A stretch of 64,000 nt of DNA from Earliella scabrosa (taxonomy: Eukaryota > Basidiomycota > Agaricomycetes > Polyporales > Polyporaceae). Under the pieces are notes generated by a model. The model was not told where the DNA came from. It made no database searches and saw only the letters and a list, made by a program, of their open reading frames with translations. The position numbers and the translations under genes are program-made. The stretch spans positions 434,001 through 498,000 of the forward strand of contig JABYQQ010000006.1 of NCBI GenBank assembly GCA_022605405.1. Reading direction: 5' to 3'. Below, piece by piece: positions 23,611 through 35,789 of this stretch (positions within the stretch are counted from its first letter, which is position 1; each line of letters begins with the position of its first letter).

Positions 23611-24730
23611 ACTGGACTGGTTGGCAACTCGAGTCTCTCCGTGGACGAAAGTGCTCGTCAATTCACGCGGTCGCACGGCATGTAGCTCACACGCTTGTAT
23701 TGTTGTTTCTACTGGAATGAATCTTGTGCTGATTCTATACCAATCCAGCCTTCGAACTAGCCTGACATGACGCATGCTCGTTGTGTCAAATACTCATGAT
23801 CTCTGGATAGGTTTCCATGCTCCCAAACTGAAACTGTTGCAACCTTCGTCACCATTTGGGTTGCATGACCTTTGTGACAGGTCAGTTCAAGATCGCTTCC
23901 GCACCACGCTCCCTCTCGTTTGGTGACCGACAAGTTCATCCCTGAAGGTGATGACACGAGCAAAGATGGCCCCGCGAATTTGATCCACTCCTGGACCCAA
24001 TCAGGCCCTCATTCGCAGTACGTCCACAGTCGCCTACCTGTATACACTAAGTACCAGATGTGCTGATTGCTTCCATATTTCCGCTCTCCGGCTGAGACCG
24101 GAGAGGGAGTGACTGCTCGATCTTTAGGCTTCATGTCGAGCATGCAGTCAAACTTGCGTACTACCCGATCGAGAGTGGAAACTCGAAGAAAGGCGGCATG
24201 AATTCGACATGACAACGCTTGATGGACATTTGAGCTCTCTTCCAGTCACTGCTTTATAGCCACGTCGCCACAATCCGGGCGGCGGTCTCAGCGCCGAATC
24301 AGGACTCGATGTGTGCGCGTCCCTTCGCTTGCGCCCTCGGATTGCTAGCCGCAACGCTCTCGCCTTCTCAACCCGAGCTGAACTTACGCCTTACGACGAG
24401 GAAGGCTACCGCGTTCGAACCACTCGCAAGTCACGATCCAGCCACCTGCGATGTCATCGCAACGCCACACCGGTCTCGTGCTATTGTAACCGTCGTGTTG
24501 GGTAACGCCGTTTCCATTCTATAGTTGGCGCTGGAACGAACCTCGTCTTGTCCGCATCATGATTTTGATGTGTTTTATGGTTTCCCGCTAATACCTTCCT
24601 GTTCGCACCGCCTCGGGAACCCTGACCACGCTCGCCTCTGGGCGGTACCCGCGAGAGCTATGTATTACGCTCGTCGTTGCTTCTACTCACGCACCTCGCA
24701 CCAGGACTCCCATCTCTCCCCACAGACCAC
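23611..24730. other. 1.1-kb intergenic stretch, nothing recognised
   Basis: This lies between tandem 7TM copies 6 and 7. Only frames of 60-90 codons are present. No similarity to the 7TM exons or to transposon ends was found by eye. Confidence 0.45.
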
Positions 24731-26277
24731 ATGCTGTACCCAAACGCGATCCTCGTTGGGGTGTGGGTGCAGATCTTCATGACCGGTGAGGGCCGAGTTC
24801 CGTGTTCGCGCTCTTCGGTGCCGGCCTCTTACTAACGATGATTGTTTCTCAACGGTGACGACGACAGGTGTGTACCTCGCATTTCTCCCACGATGCCTGC
24901 CGTATCTGTGGCCGAAGGACCTGAGGCGTTCAGGCTTTCCATGGTTATCCCTAGCCTGCGTCTCGCTGTTCGTGTTAACTATCACGGTCGGTCATGTCGT
25001 CCTTTCGAGTAAACGCATCGAATGCTCACCAAATCATGAATTGTCGCCATCCAGTCGTTGATCTGCTCGTTCATCTCGATTTACGGCATCTTCGCGGTGC
25101 GCGCTCCTGGCCAGCAGACAGATCCAAACGCAGCCATCGTGGACGAAATTGGCTCGCCGCAGTCTATCGTCGGTCATACTGACACGATAGTGCTCGCGAT
25201 AATCTCAGACGTCATAATGGTACGGTCAGGCGTCACCATAAAGTTGGCTGACAATTTAGTAACTGATGTGCCCTGGACAGGTGTATCGGACATTCGTGAT
25301 CTGGAACAAGAATAGACTCTTGATAGTCGTGCCTTCCTTACTGGTCATCGGTGATGTAGGTGAGTTGATCGCTCAACTACGCTCTGCACCACTGTCCGAG
25401 ACTCACACGGATGTCTCAGCTCTAGGAGTATGGTCGTGTTGGGCTGTCTTCCGGCTAAATGGGATAGATTCTGAACTGTGGAGCACGATTGCCCATGTTG
25501 CAACACGCAACTTCCTCGTGGTTACGCTCTGTGTAAACCTTCTCTGTGCGGGTAAGTGGACGAAGCAGTCTCATCAGCCTGCTACCACCTCGAACTGCAC
25601 GTCTGTACTCATATCCTGCTTAGGTCTCATTGCCTGGAAGGTTTGGTGCGTACAGACCGATGTGGACCGGAACCTTAGGAAGGTGGGCCCCAGTCCCTGC
25701 AAACGTGTCATCAGGGTCATCCTCGAGTCCGGTACGTACTTACTCAGCGGCGTTCAAATGCACCACCTTCACTCATCCTCGCCTCTCCCGATACGCGGCC
25801 ATCGTATTGCCTAACAGCTGCGCTCTACTGCGCCCATCTCCTCCTCCTCATAATCTGCGACAGCCTCGGCTCCAACCTATACTTCGTCTTCCTGCGTGCG
25901 GTGCGTCACACACTTTTTTGTCAAGCTGTCCACTGACGCCGCTCTTCCAGCTCAGCCCGGTCACAGCGCTTGTCTTCACCACGCTCATGGTCCGCGCCCG
26001 CTCGCGCGACTGGGACACCGACTCAGACGACAGCGCGCTCGCGCTCTCGACCTCGATCCCCTTCTGGACGCGGACCGCCGATCTGGACAGTGACCTCGAG
26101 CCCACATCGCCGCACTCAGGCCTCAGCGCGCACGTCTCGCTCTCAGGACAGCCGTCTGGGCATGCCGTACGAGGCCCTGACAGTAACCCCGCACTACTCT
26201 CACTTCACGTTCGCGGCGCCTGGGGAGTTTCGGACCAGGTCCGCTCGGAGCACAAAACCGTGCCGCACGTGAGGTAG
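24731..26277 (+). CDS. 7TM array protein copy 7 (divergent)
   Basis: This is the most divergent full copy. It starts MLYPNAILVGVWVQIFMTG; the second block YLAFLPRCLPYLWPKDLRRS lacks the KxREGxSxWLP loop; the third reads GIFAVRAPGQQTDPN and ends ISDVIMV. It continues with VYRTFVIWNKNRLLIVVP, LGVWSCWAVFRLNGID, LVVTLCVNLLCA, GLIAWKVWCVQTDV, LYCAHLLLLIICDSLGSN and LSPVTALVFTTLMVRAR. The tail has TSIPFW, then DLDSDLEPTSP where others have IDLERxVH. All splice sites allow an open frame to the stop at 26275-26277. GC content rises sharply in the last exon. Confidence 0.82.
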
Positions 26278-26555
26278 CGTCCGGAGTCGTGGGTGAGTCG
26301 GCCGTCCTTTGTCATCTCGTTCACATGCACTCGAACCGCGCAGCAGCCCCCCGAGCTGACCCACGACCTTCCCGCAGCGCGCGTCCACTTCGTCCTCAGG
26401 CCCGCCCTGACGTGCCAGGACATCCAGCACCGCTCTCGCACACCACTGGCAGGACCACCCCACGCCCCTGCATACATATCTCCAACGCGCAGTCCTGGGA
26501 AGCAACCTCCAGCCCTCACCCAAAAGCGTGGGCACGCCATCAAAGCGAGCGCGCC

Positions 26556-26600
26556 CTTCGAAGTTCGAAATGATGGGATGTGGTGCCTCGAACTTCGAAG
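26556..26600. repeat. Perfect hairpin, 13-bp stem
   Basis: CTTCGAAGTTCGA at 26556-26568 is followed after 19 nt by its exact complement at 26588-26600. The right half plus one flanking base (CTCGAACTTCGAAG) recurs at 43956-43969, inside the second intron of the MFS gene at 43.5 kb. The role is unknown. Confidence 0.7.
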
Positions 26601-27604
26601 AAGCAAGACTGCGGGCCGACTCGAGTCTGTCTCCGAGCTCCAGCGCTCCAGTCCGCAGAGACTCACGACTCACCTGGTACCTGTCGCTCGTGGAGAAGCT
26701 CGGACTGTGAGGATGGGCCTGGGTGGGGTGGGCTCGGATAGACCGCAGCGCGCGCCGACCCGGCTTGCCGAGTCCAGCCATGGATATCAAACTTGACAAG
26801 CGGCGCTCCTCCAACGCGTCTTCCACAGACCGAACGACTCCGAGAGCCGCACAACGTACGCTCTAGTGGGTGACGGCGGCAGTGTGGATGACGTTGGTGA
26901 TGGCGATAAGCACGAAGCAGTGGTCGTACGTCGGCACCTCCGACTGTGGCCAGTGGAGCACTGCCGGTGGTGGACTAGGTCCTGTTGAAGGTGCACTCAT
27001 CGGAAATTGGTCATGTGTATTACCTAGACTCCCACTCAGCACAAGCAGTATGCAGTACGGGCCTACGGCAGTCTCAGCTCACGTCGGCCCGAGCACCGTC
27101 GACGTCGTGCAAACGGCACTTTGATCCTGAACGTTGAACAAGCCTGCCTCCTGCTGGATATCGCACAAACCACGCTTCCTCACGCCCGGAACCTCGCAAT
27201 CGCAACCTGACTAGTCTTAGGCTTCTGTACCTTTTCCGTCATATGCATCATATGTCCCACCAAGGAGTCAAACATTCAGACTTCCCAGCGCGGCAGGAAC
27301 CGCCGCGGGATCACATTGACACATTAACACGTTGATATTGACGAGCAAGTACTCGCATGTACTTGCAGGTCGTTTGAAGGCCGGTGGTCCCGCGGAACGA
27401 AGATAATCCCTCAAACTCGGAGTCAGACCGAATGCGCACCGCTCCAAGTCCGTGCGCGCGGCATCAAAGGAGCACGAACCGTCCGGATCCATGCTGCACG
27501 TCCGCCGCCGCGTCACCGACCCACGACCGTACATCATAATCATACATACATATCTGTCACTCAGATCTACACGCCCAGGTGTGCACCGGGCGCCCTGGGT
27601 ATTT

Positions 27605-27756
27605 GGTCGGAAGTTATCTGCTGGGGCGGCGCTGGGTATCGAACAGATATTTTGCAGCCGGCGCTTAGACCTCGCTCCAATATCGGTTTGCTCGATATCT
27701 GTTCGATGTCTGGGGCACAACGCTCCAGTATGGAAGCGCCGGTCGGAAGTTATCTG
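27605..27756. repeat. Nested direct and inverted repeats
   Basis: The 16-mer GGTCGGAAGTTATCTG occurs at 27605-27620 and 27741-27756. Between the copies, ATCGAACAGATAT (27638-27650) is matched by its inverse at 27695-27707, and CCGGCGCT (27658-27665) by AGCGCCGG (27735-27742). The layout resembles a small regulatory or foldback unit. I could not find target duplications that would prove an insertion. Confidence 0.6.
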
Positions 27757-28461
27757 ACGACCCAAAATTTCCAGATATCGTAACCGACCCATGGCTCACC
27801 TGAGCGTGTAGTTGGGTGAGTTTTACCTAACGTTCATAACATGGACAAGCGTCCAGGTACCGCCAAAGCCGCGGGATGGGAATATGCAGGGAGGGGATCG
27901 CCTCGGACCTTGCGAGATCGCCTGATATGATGATGGGAGAAGAGAAGAAGCTTGAGATCGCGAGAAGCACACACCTTGCCGAAACGCTGCACACCGCCGG
28001 TCAACTGAGATGCTGGCGCACGACCCAGCCCAGTCACATACAGCACACAGTACACACAGTGCACAGTGCACAGTGCATGCATGTACCTCGACCTCCTCGC
28101 AATCTGCATGTGCAGTGGATTCTGGACTGTGGCACCAGCATGTCACTGGCCGGTCTGGGGGCGAGGTCGAGGGACTCGGAAGTGCAAACGAGCGGACGCA
28201 TCTTGATCAATAAGACAACAGACACAGAAAGTCGGAACACAGGACGAAGGGGGGAGAACATTACCAGACAAACATTAACCCAAGCCAGACGATCCGAAAA
28301 CGGAGTATTACATGCGCATACATAGATACACCTACACGGGCCACCGAACACCCACCAAAACACACCACAGGGTTATCCTGCAGCAGCGGCGGCGGGTCGC
28401 AAGCCCCAACGCACCCTCGCGCCGTGAACGACGAGGGAAACGCACACCGGAAACCAAACCT

Positions 28462-30678
28462 CTACAGCACGTACTTGAAGTACGCGCTCTCGTTCGGCAT
28501 CGTGCCCTCATGCTCCGGGCGCGCCTCGGCCCCACTCACCCTCACCCTCTCCTTCCTCTTATTCTCGCGCACCAACCAGCCCAAATTCAGCACCGCGCAC
28601 ACCAAAATCCCAATCTGGAACACCAACAGCGTGATCGTCGCGCTCGTGTACCTCGGCGGCGGCGAGATAGCTCCAAGCAGCCACGTCGACAGAATCGAGC
28701 CCAAGTTCGTCATGGTCGTGAGCAGCGCGAGCGCGGTCCCGCGGCGGATCATCGGCGCGGCGTTGTTCGCGATCCAGGTGCCGAGGGGCGGGCCGATGCA
28801 GAAGGTGCCGGGCACGGCGAGGAAGAGCGAGCCGTAGCGGGTGTGGTTGACGAAGGAGCCGAGGAAGATCGCGAAGCCGGTCGTGGCCATGAGCGCGAAG
28901 AAGATGAGGGTGAGCCCGCGGTGCGCGTAGCGGTCGGCGAGAATCGCGGTCACGATGGACACTGCGCGGGCGCGGGAGGGTGTGTGGGTGAGAGGTGGAT
29001 TTCGGACGGGGGAAAGGAAGTTGGACTCACGGACTGCGCTGACTGCGAAGGGAGGGACGCTCATGAGCTGCGCCTGTGAGCCTTTGTAACCGAGACCGAC
29101 GACGATGCTCGGAAGGAAGCTGTTGCGCTTGGTCAGAATTTGAATCAAGCAGACACCGTTGACGACGAAACTCACTATGAGAGGCCAGAGAGCGTCGCAC
29201 CTACGCATCAAGTCAGCATATACGCGCTCATCGCCATGTTTTCGCGACATACCGCTGAAGAAGCCAGCAATAGCAAGCAGGACAATGTGCGGCTGGACGA
29301 ACGTCTTGCCAAACTCGGTCCAGTTCCTGCTCTTCTTTTCGCCCTCGCCGAGGATGCCGTCGTCGTGCAGGGCGCGGTAGATGAGCTGCTTCTCGTCCTC
29401 CTTGAGGAAGTACGACGTCTCGGCCGCGTTCGGCAGCAAAAAGTATGCCGCGAACGCGAACAGGACGGTGAAGAGACCCTCCTGTATGCTCGTCAGGACA
29501 CCACCTAGAGAGTAGAGCGAGCGACGCGCACCAGGATGAAGAGCCACGCCCAGCCCGGACGACCTCCGACGCCCTCCATCTTGATGATTCCGGCGGCGAG
29601 GAGGCCGGAGAAGGCCGATGCGAGTGACGTCGCGGAGAACATGATCGAAATGCTGCATTGCGAGATAAGATCAATAAGAAAATGAATTGGGTAACTGGCC
29701 AAACGGAGGATGGATACGTGCCGTAGCTGGAGCATTTGACGGGGATAGAACGTCGCAAGGTAGAACGTAATTCCCGGGAGGAGGCCACCTGCGCGCGCGA
29801 CGCGAAATCAAAGGTGAGTGGTTTGGAATCACGACCAAATGGGGAAGGGCGCGTCGGCTGATCCGCACCTTCAAAGAGCCCGAGGAAGAAGCGGCATGCG
29901 ATGAGGCCCGCATAGTTGGTCACGACGCCTGGGAGACAGAGGATGAGTCTGGTACGGAGCTGGACAGACGGGGTGGACAGACCTTGGAGAGTGCAGGTAA
30001 GGCCCCAGAGGACGGCCATCGTCGGCAGCAATATCCGGGGACCGACGATCTATGGCAGGCGGAACATCAGCGGGGAAGCGTTGATGAGTTCGGAGACTGC
30101 CCGTACCATCATCAGGTAGTTTGATGGAATCTCGACGAGCGTGTACGGACTGTCCACGCGCGCATGCTATCAGCGTCGGCTCGCGCGCACGGTCAGAGAG
30201 TGAACGGGTACTCGCATGAGCGTCACCGTCAGCGCAAGACTGTACTGCAGGGATGGTCAGCACGCGCGCACGGACGACGTACAGTGCGCGAGGGCGGACG
30301 AACCTGGTCGTTTGTCATGTGGAGGACCTCCTGGAGGCCCGCGATCCGCGCATTGCCGATGTTTCCTCGATCCTGGTGTCAAACATGCCAGTCAGTACAC
30401 ACGCCCGGGCGAGCTGTCAAGGCAGAGCCTGAGAAGCAGCGAGGCGTGTGCGTGAGACAAAGAGGGATAGGAAGGACGGGACATACGAGAGAAGAGAGGA
30501 AGTAGAGGATGGTGACGACCGGGAGGACAAAGAGGTCCATCTTTGCCCACAACTTTGTCATCGCGCGGGCGTTCGCGGGGTGGGCGCCGGCGACGGGGCT
30601 GCGCTCCGAGTCCGAAGCATCGTCGTCGGCGAACGAACGCTTCTCAAGCACGGGGGACGTCTTCTCTGCTTCAGCCAT
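28462..30678 (-). CDS. MFS permease, allantoate/nicotinate (anion:cation symporter) type
   Basis: The start at 30678 (MAEAEKTSPVLEKRSF) gives a hydrophilic cytosolic N-terminus, then KMDLFVLPVVTILYFLSSL as helix 1. The next exon reads DRGNIGNARIAGLQ, the signature loop of the ACS family that includes Dal5, Tna1 and related fungal carriers. More exons give YTLVEIPSNYLMM, LIACRFFLGLFEGGLLPG, FYPRQMLQLR and the central loop with EDEKQLIYRALHDDG. The second half follows with FLPSIVVGLGYKGSQAQLMSVP, ILADRYAHRGL and GTWIANNAAPMIRRGTALAL, ending FKYVL at the stop 28462-28464. The length and 12-helix layout fit the family, with many short introns of 50-80 nt. The substrate would be a small organic anion or ureide; the exact one cannot be told. 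The gene is divergent from the UbiA gene. Confidence 0.85.
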
Positions 30679-31656
30679 GGCCGGGGGGGCGGGGCGGGTC
30701 GATCGAGTGACGGGACGGGAGGAGGGGTGGCAGCGCGAGGCTGTTAAGACCTCGTCGATCGGGGAGAAGAGAGCAAAGAGGAGGAGGTGATGCAAGGGAG
30801 ATGCGACGAGCGGCACGCTCAGCCTCCTGCTTTACATGATCCTGGACACAGGCAAGCAGCTGGCCCCGTCCGTGCCGATGCGCGAGGGCCGTGCGACCGC
30901 TTGTCGACTAAGGTTTGTTGCAGGCCAATTGGGGGCCCACTTTCCTGCTCGTATCTCCGCCAGGCGACGCCCGTCCGTTCTCGCAATCATTCATTGTCGC
31001 CAGATTGTTGCCGCACCCACCTCAGCGCGCAGGAACACGAGAAGGCCGTGAGAGCGCAGGGAGCGTGAAGCAGATGCGATGAGATGCCCTCCAGATGCAC
31101 ACCAACAGACGATCTCCTCGGCTACTTCCACAAGCGTCTGACGCCACCATGCCGCGGGCGCCTACACCACTCCGCCTTCCCACGGCCCAACTTTGCCAGC
31201 AACTGTCATATCACACCTGCTCAGACACGGAACAATTGCGCGCAGACTCCACGCTCCGTCAGATTCAGCAGTCGCCTTCTGCTCGCCGTCAATGTCTCAA
31301 CACCGCTCAGAGTGATGTCTTGGCCGCTTCTCTCTGCGGGTACTGCTCGTGCTCCCGGATGTTCGGATCCTTCCGATTGACTCCATCGTCCGTCTCGTTC
31401 CTGCGGCGACTGGGTGCTCGGGCTCGGAGTAGAGTTCGGGGCGCTCCCTGGAAGCCCACACTCGACTTACATCCATGCCTTCGAGAAGAACATACCTGCA
31501 CCTGCGTGCGTTGTCATACTCATCCTCGGCTAATATAAAGCTCATCCCGATTGCCTGCAAGGGCTCCCCACTGCGGGACACTACGTGTCGCGGAGTGCAC
31601 TCGTCTCGACTCTCCAAAACTCCACCCGAGTTCTTCCTGACGCAGACGTCCACGCC
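30679..31656. promoter_or_regulatory. Shared divergent promoter region, MFS permease / UbiA gene
   Basis: About 980 bp separates the two start codons, which point away from each other, so both promoters must lie here. No coding sequence is supported. Co-regulation is possible but is only an inference from geometry. Confidence 0.4.
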
Positions 31657-33484
31657 ATGCATCTGCATCAAGTCGTGCGGGGATACTTCGAACTCACCCG
31701 TCTCCACAAGCCCTTCATGGGCAACACCCTCATGTTCTGGCCCTGCGGTACGTCTCCAGCAGCCCGCCATCCCTGCATCGCATCGCAAAAAAGCCATCCG
31801 CCGTTCCTGACATTCATTTTCTCACTTCTTCTCTACGCTGTCTGGACATCGAACATTGATCGCTTCACCTGCTGCACTGCTCGCCGGACCCACGCCCGCG
31901 ATCCATCACGCATCCGTCTCGCTTCTCGCTTGCGGACGACCCGCCGGACCCATTGGAATTTCGCAATCTCGCAATGGCAAGCCTGGGGCCTGACGATCGC
32001 AGCGCGCACCACGGCGCTCCCCCTCGCGCTCTACGCCGAGAAGCTCCTCTGGTTCGCGGTCGGCTCGATGCTCGTGCACAGCGCCGCGTGCGTCCTCAAC
32101 GACATCTGCGACGTCGACTTTGACCGCCAAGTCGGTGCGTCCCGACTTCCGAGCAGCGCTCGCTCCAACGTTGGGCCTCCGTGCGCTTGCTGACTCCCTG
32201 CAACCTCCCGCGCTCGTATGACATTGACATATCTGACAGAGCGGACAAAAGACAGACCGCTCCCCGCAGGCGTCGTCTCCATGCGCGGCGCGGCGGCCCT
32301 CTGCGCGGCGCTCCTCGCCCCCGCGCTCTACATCCTCGCGCACTGCGACACGCTCGGGTGAGTCCCGTAGGCGCTGCGCCGTGGTCGTTGTCTGGGTCCT
32401 GGGGCGCTCTACTTACTCACGCACGACACAACTGTCGCTGTCACCGCGCGCAGGATCGCTATGGCGATGGTGGGCGTGTTCCCGCTGCACGCGCTCTATC
32501 CGCTCATGAAGCGGTGGACGTGGTGGCCCCAGGCGTGGCTCGGTGAGTGCGCTTTCCTCTACCTTAGTACCTAGATCTGTCATACGTCAGATCGCACAGC
32601 CGTGCCCAGCTTGTCTCCGGGGCTCGAGAGTGCCCGGAGCAGCAGCCCGCCCGAGTACATACTGAGTACTGAGTGCGCACGCGTACTGACAGTGATCTGG
32701 GCGACTTTGCAGGGCTCGCGTTCAACTGGGGCATCCCCGTCGCGTGGATATCCGTCACAGGCACGCTCCCGCCGCCCGCGCTCTGGGTCCTCTTCGCCGG
32801 CGGCGTTTGGTAAGTCTCGTCTCCTGCCTTATTCGCCTCCCGTCGACGTCACTCATCAATCCCTCCCTCCCCCCGCCGCAACTGCCGTCGGGCATCACAC
32901 ATCGCTCAATCTGCCTTGCCCTGCACGTGGCCGACCTCGATCTCCCCCTCTGACCCCGGCCTTCACATCGACCCCAACACCGACCCCGCCCCACCGACGT
33001 CGACACGCGCCCACCACCAGCTGGACGATCCTCTACGACACCATCTACGCCTGCCAAGACCGCGCAGACGACGCGCGCGTCGGCATAAAGTCCACCGCGC
33101 TTCTCTTCGGCACCCGCATCCGCCCCGCGCTCGCCTCCCTCGCCGCGCTCCTCCTCCTCTGCCTCGCATGCTCCGGGCGCGCGCTCGGCGGGGTGGGCGC
33201 GGGGTACGCGGTGCTGTCGTGCGGCGGGGCGCTCGCCCATACTGGATGGCAGCTCGCGAGCTGGGACGAGCGCGATTCGAGGGACCATAGGGCTAAATTC
33301 GAGGTGGGTCGCGTTTGTTTCTGTTTGGGTGGCCGACGACGGCGGTAGACGAGTGCTGAGTGCTGCTCTTATTTGTTCGGTTGTTTGGTTGTCTGGGGTG
33401 TAGTCGAACGGGCTGCTGGGGTGCGTCATTTGGCTGGGCATGGTGCTTGATTATGTCCGGGTGCTGTACCCCGCGATGCAGTGA
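31657..33484 (+). CDS. UbiA-type prenyltransferase (COQ2-like fold)
   Basis: Seven exons join to 303 aa: 31657-31747, 31982-32134, 32240-32357, 32454-32542, 32713-32809, 33021-33303 and 33404-33484. The N-terminus reads GYFELTRLHKPFMGNTLMFWPC, the usual opening of the family. Both metal-diphosphate sites are present: NDICDVDFDR (near residue 73, NDxxDxxxD) and DTIYACQDRADD (near residue 195, YDTxYAxQDxxDD). The enzyme would be an integral membrane protein that moves a prenyl group from its diphosphate to an aromatic ring. At 303 aa it lacks a mitochondrial leader, so it may be a secondary-metabolism or meroterpenoid enzyme and not the ubiquinone COQ2; that choice is inference. It converges on 7TM copy 8, with 234 bp between stops. 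Confidence 0.88.
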
Positions 33485-33718
33485 CGCCAGCAGGAAGGCC
33501 TGCCTTCCGCTACCTGTATATCGTCATCTTCATAGAATCATAGATTCCCGAGGCAGGATGATCTCTCGCTGACTGCAGGTATAAAATGCGACCCATCTGC
33601 GGATACGACTGCGTGCTCCAGTTGCCCGGACCACCGGGAGCAGTGTCTGATCTAGCTACGTGCCTCTATCTATCTTCGCATCGAGGACGGCTGCTCGATA
33701 TCCTGAAAGTGAACCCAT

Positions 33719-35172
33719 TCACACACCGACAGCCGGGTTCTGCTTGTCATAGTCCGTGTCCCCTCCGGCCTCCGGGACCTCCGCGCCTTTGGCTCTCACT
33801 GTGCGTTCCAGGTCAATCGTCGCGTCTGCACTGCCGTCAGAAGAGGCCGTGTCGACCCCCGGCGTCCAGAACTTGAGCGAAGTCGAGAGCGGCGCGCCGT
33901 CTCCGCCGTCTTGCGGCGCACACGCCCGCACGATGATCATGGTGAACACCAGCGCAGTGACGGGGGAAAGCTGTTTCGCACCATGAGTTAATCTGTACGA
34001 GAACGTGCAAGATAATGGTGGGACTTACCGCGGCGAGGAGGACAAAGAACACGTTCGAGCCAACGCCGTCGGTGACGATGAGGGCGAACAAGTGGGCGCA
34101 ATACAGCGCGGCTACGCGAAGGTGCGGTCAATGATCCAGCCGTACGGGTGGCGCATAGAGCGAGGGCTCTGCCATACGTGCCTGTTTCGCCCACAACCTC
34201 GAGCGCGCGCGACACGGGGCTGTCGCTCACTCTCGAAACCTGACTGGGTATCCGCGCGTGCGCACGCCAGATCCTCCAGCATATCAAGCCTGCGAGATCG
34301 CGGCGTGAGCGTCAGCCCACCACCGCTTGGAGCGCCATTCTCGGCCTATACGTACCCGCACACAGCGCGTTCAGGGCGAACGTGACGACGAAGAAGTACC
34401 GCACTCGCGTTGTCACCTCTGCCCGGATAGGATCACCGCCTGCTGCGGTTTCCGCGAGAGTGCGTACGGACCATGCGCCCAGGACTGTCGAATGGTGCAG
34501 CACAACGGTGAATCTGACGAGCGCAAAGGTACGTCGAGAAGTGGATTACTTGCCTATATCAGCAAGGAGGAGCAGGACAGGAACGATGACCATGACCACA
34601 CTGTGGCCCCATACCACGAACGTGCGATACACCTAAATACCAGCGTCCCAATGGCCTTTCAAACTATCACACCCAAGGCCGAACGAGCATACTACTCACC
34701 ATGATCAAGTCCGAGAGTATCGCAAGAGCCACTGTTGTCCCATTCCTAATGAGCGACACCGTCGACGCTACATCCGCATAAACCTTGCCAGGATCCGCCA
34801 CCGCATCTAGTCCGTGTGTCGCAAACGCTTGATACCCCCACACTACGTTCGATATCAAGGCCTGCGAGCGTACGAGCGCGCGGCTCTCTCAGCTAGTCTG
34901 CGCTGGAACGTTGTGTCATTCATTCTATGACTTACCATCATCGTGAGCACAAAGATGAGCGCACACACGCCCGGCAACCACACCGACATGCCCTCGCGAA
35001 GCTTGGCGCGGAGAATGACCATGCAACGAGGGAGAAAGCTCATGTATACGCCTGAGGATCAACTCGTGAGACGTCATTGGCACCCATGAAGCTCGACGAC
35101 TCGCGTACCACTTGCGAATATCTGCAGCCAGAGCCCTACAAGCTCCGAATTTGTGTAGCCGATGCCGGACAT
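33719..35172 (-). CDS. 7TM array protein copy 8
   Basis: The start at 35172 gives MSGIGYTNSELVGLWLQIFASG. The blocks that follow are AYMSFLPRCMVILRAKLREGM, WGYQAFATHGLDAVADP, ILSDLIMV, VYRTFVVWGHSVVMVIVP, LGAWSVRTLAETAAGG, VRYFFVVTFALNALCAG, LICWRIWRAHARI, LYCAHLFALIVTDGVGSN and LSPVTALVFTMIIVRAC. The tail has STSLKFW and ATIDLERTVRA and ends at the stop 33719-33721. All splice junctions give an open frame. It is in tandem with copies 9 and 10 on the minus strand. Confidence 0.87.
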
Positions 35173-35789
35173 GAAGACTTGAGGCGCGCGAGAGCCTAGA
35201 GAGAGAGACAAGGGTGACCCCGAGTCGACTCACCGCAGGCTGGCCTATGAGGTGGGGATCGTATACGTAATACGAGTAGAGTTGTGCCAACTTGAACAAC
35301 ACCAGACGCCACGGATGCCTCAAGGCACTTAGAGAGACAAACCGATTGATGAGCAGATCTCTGCATCAGCCTCACGCCGTGGTTGTACTTCGAGTAGTGA
35401 TAAGTCAGCATTATCCCGATATCAGTGGGCACGCGGCTCGTTCCGAGGACATTCTCATATGAACCTCCACAACCTTCAAGCCGATCCTCATCGCAGTGAC
35501 CACTGGTATCGCAGTCAGTGCTAGTCATACCCCGTCCAAGGCGGGATATCGAGTGCGTGAACGGTTGGGCCCCTCGGAGAACCCGCGAAGCCTACGCTTC
35601 GATACATATAAGGACATCGCGAACCTATAGGTGTCCTCGAGGCGCTGGTAGGATTTGTACATCCCCGGGCGCTCTGCGGACAGGCTGTCCATTGCTTTGG
35701 AAGTAGTAATCCGCAAGATTGTCCAGAGCGTGATGCGGCACCCCAGGATGTATTCGGAGTCCGTGGAGTCAAGAGAGGCTTGCCGTGCG
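35173..35789. other. Gap holding the discarded tail of 7TM copy 9
   Basis: This lies between 7TM copies 8 and 9. The part near 35640-35789 is probably the former tail-coding end of copy 9, downstream of its early stop. The rest is the copy 8 promoter region, with no other feature seen. Confidence 0.45.

Larger units (their letters stand above)
26278..28461. other. 2.2-kb stretch without a recognised gene
   Basis: This lies between the convergent ends of 7TM copy 7 (+) and the MFS gene (-). At 26200-26830 both strands stay open for 150-200 codons, which is typical of GC-rich chance frames; no motif supports either. The stretch holds a 13-bp-stem hairpin (26556-26600), a compact nest of direct and inverted repeats (27605-27756), and a CA/GTGCACAGTG-type low-complexity run (about 28035-28085). 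The AT content is higher from 27120 to 27850. Confidence 0.45.

Noticed and set aside
26200..26826. 208-codon minus and 167-codon plus frames in the same place
   Set aside because: Both strands are open in GC-rich DNA, with no domain and no splice pattern; part overlaps the tail of 7TM copy 7.
28035..28085. Repeated GTGCACAGTG/CACACAGTACAC run, as a possible CRISPR-like or satellite array
   Set aside because: It is a single short low-complexity run with no regular spacers; simple-sequence drift explains it.
28312..29079. 255-codon plus-strand frame
   Set aside because: It is the antisense shadow of the last exon of the MFS permease, where the minus-strand protein has clear transporter motifs.
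7273..33484. A biosynthetic gene cluster (AMP-binding enzyme, P450, UbiA, MFS)
   Set aside because: No PKS, NRPS or terpene synthase backbone; the enzymes are separated by unrelated 7TM genes over 26 kb. Kept only as a weak co-expression question.
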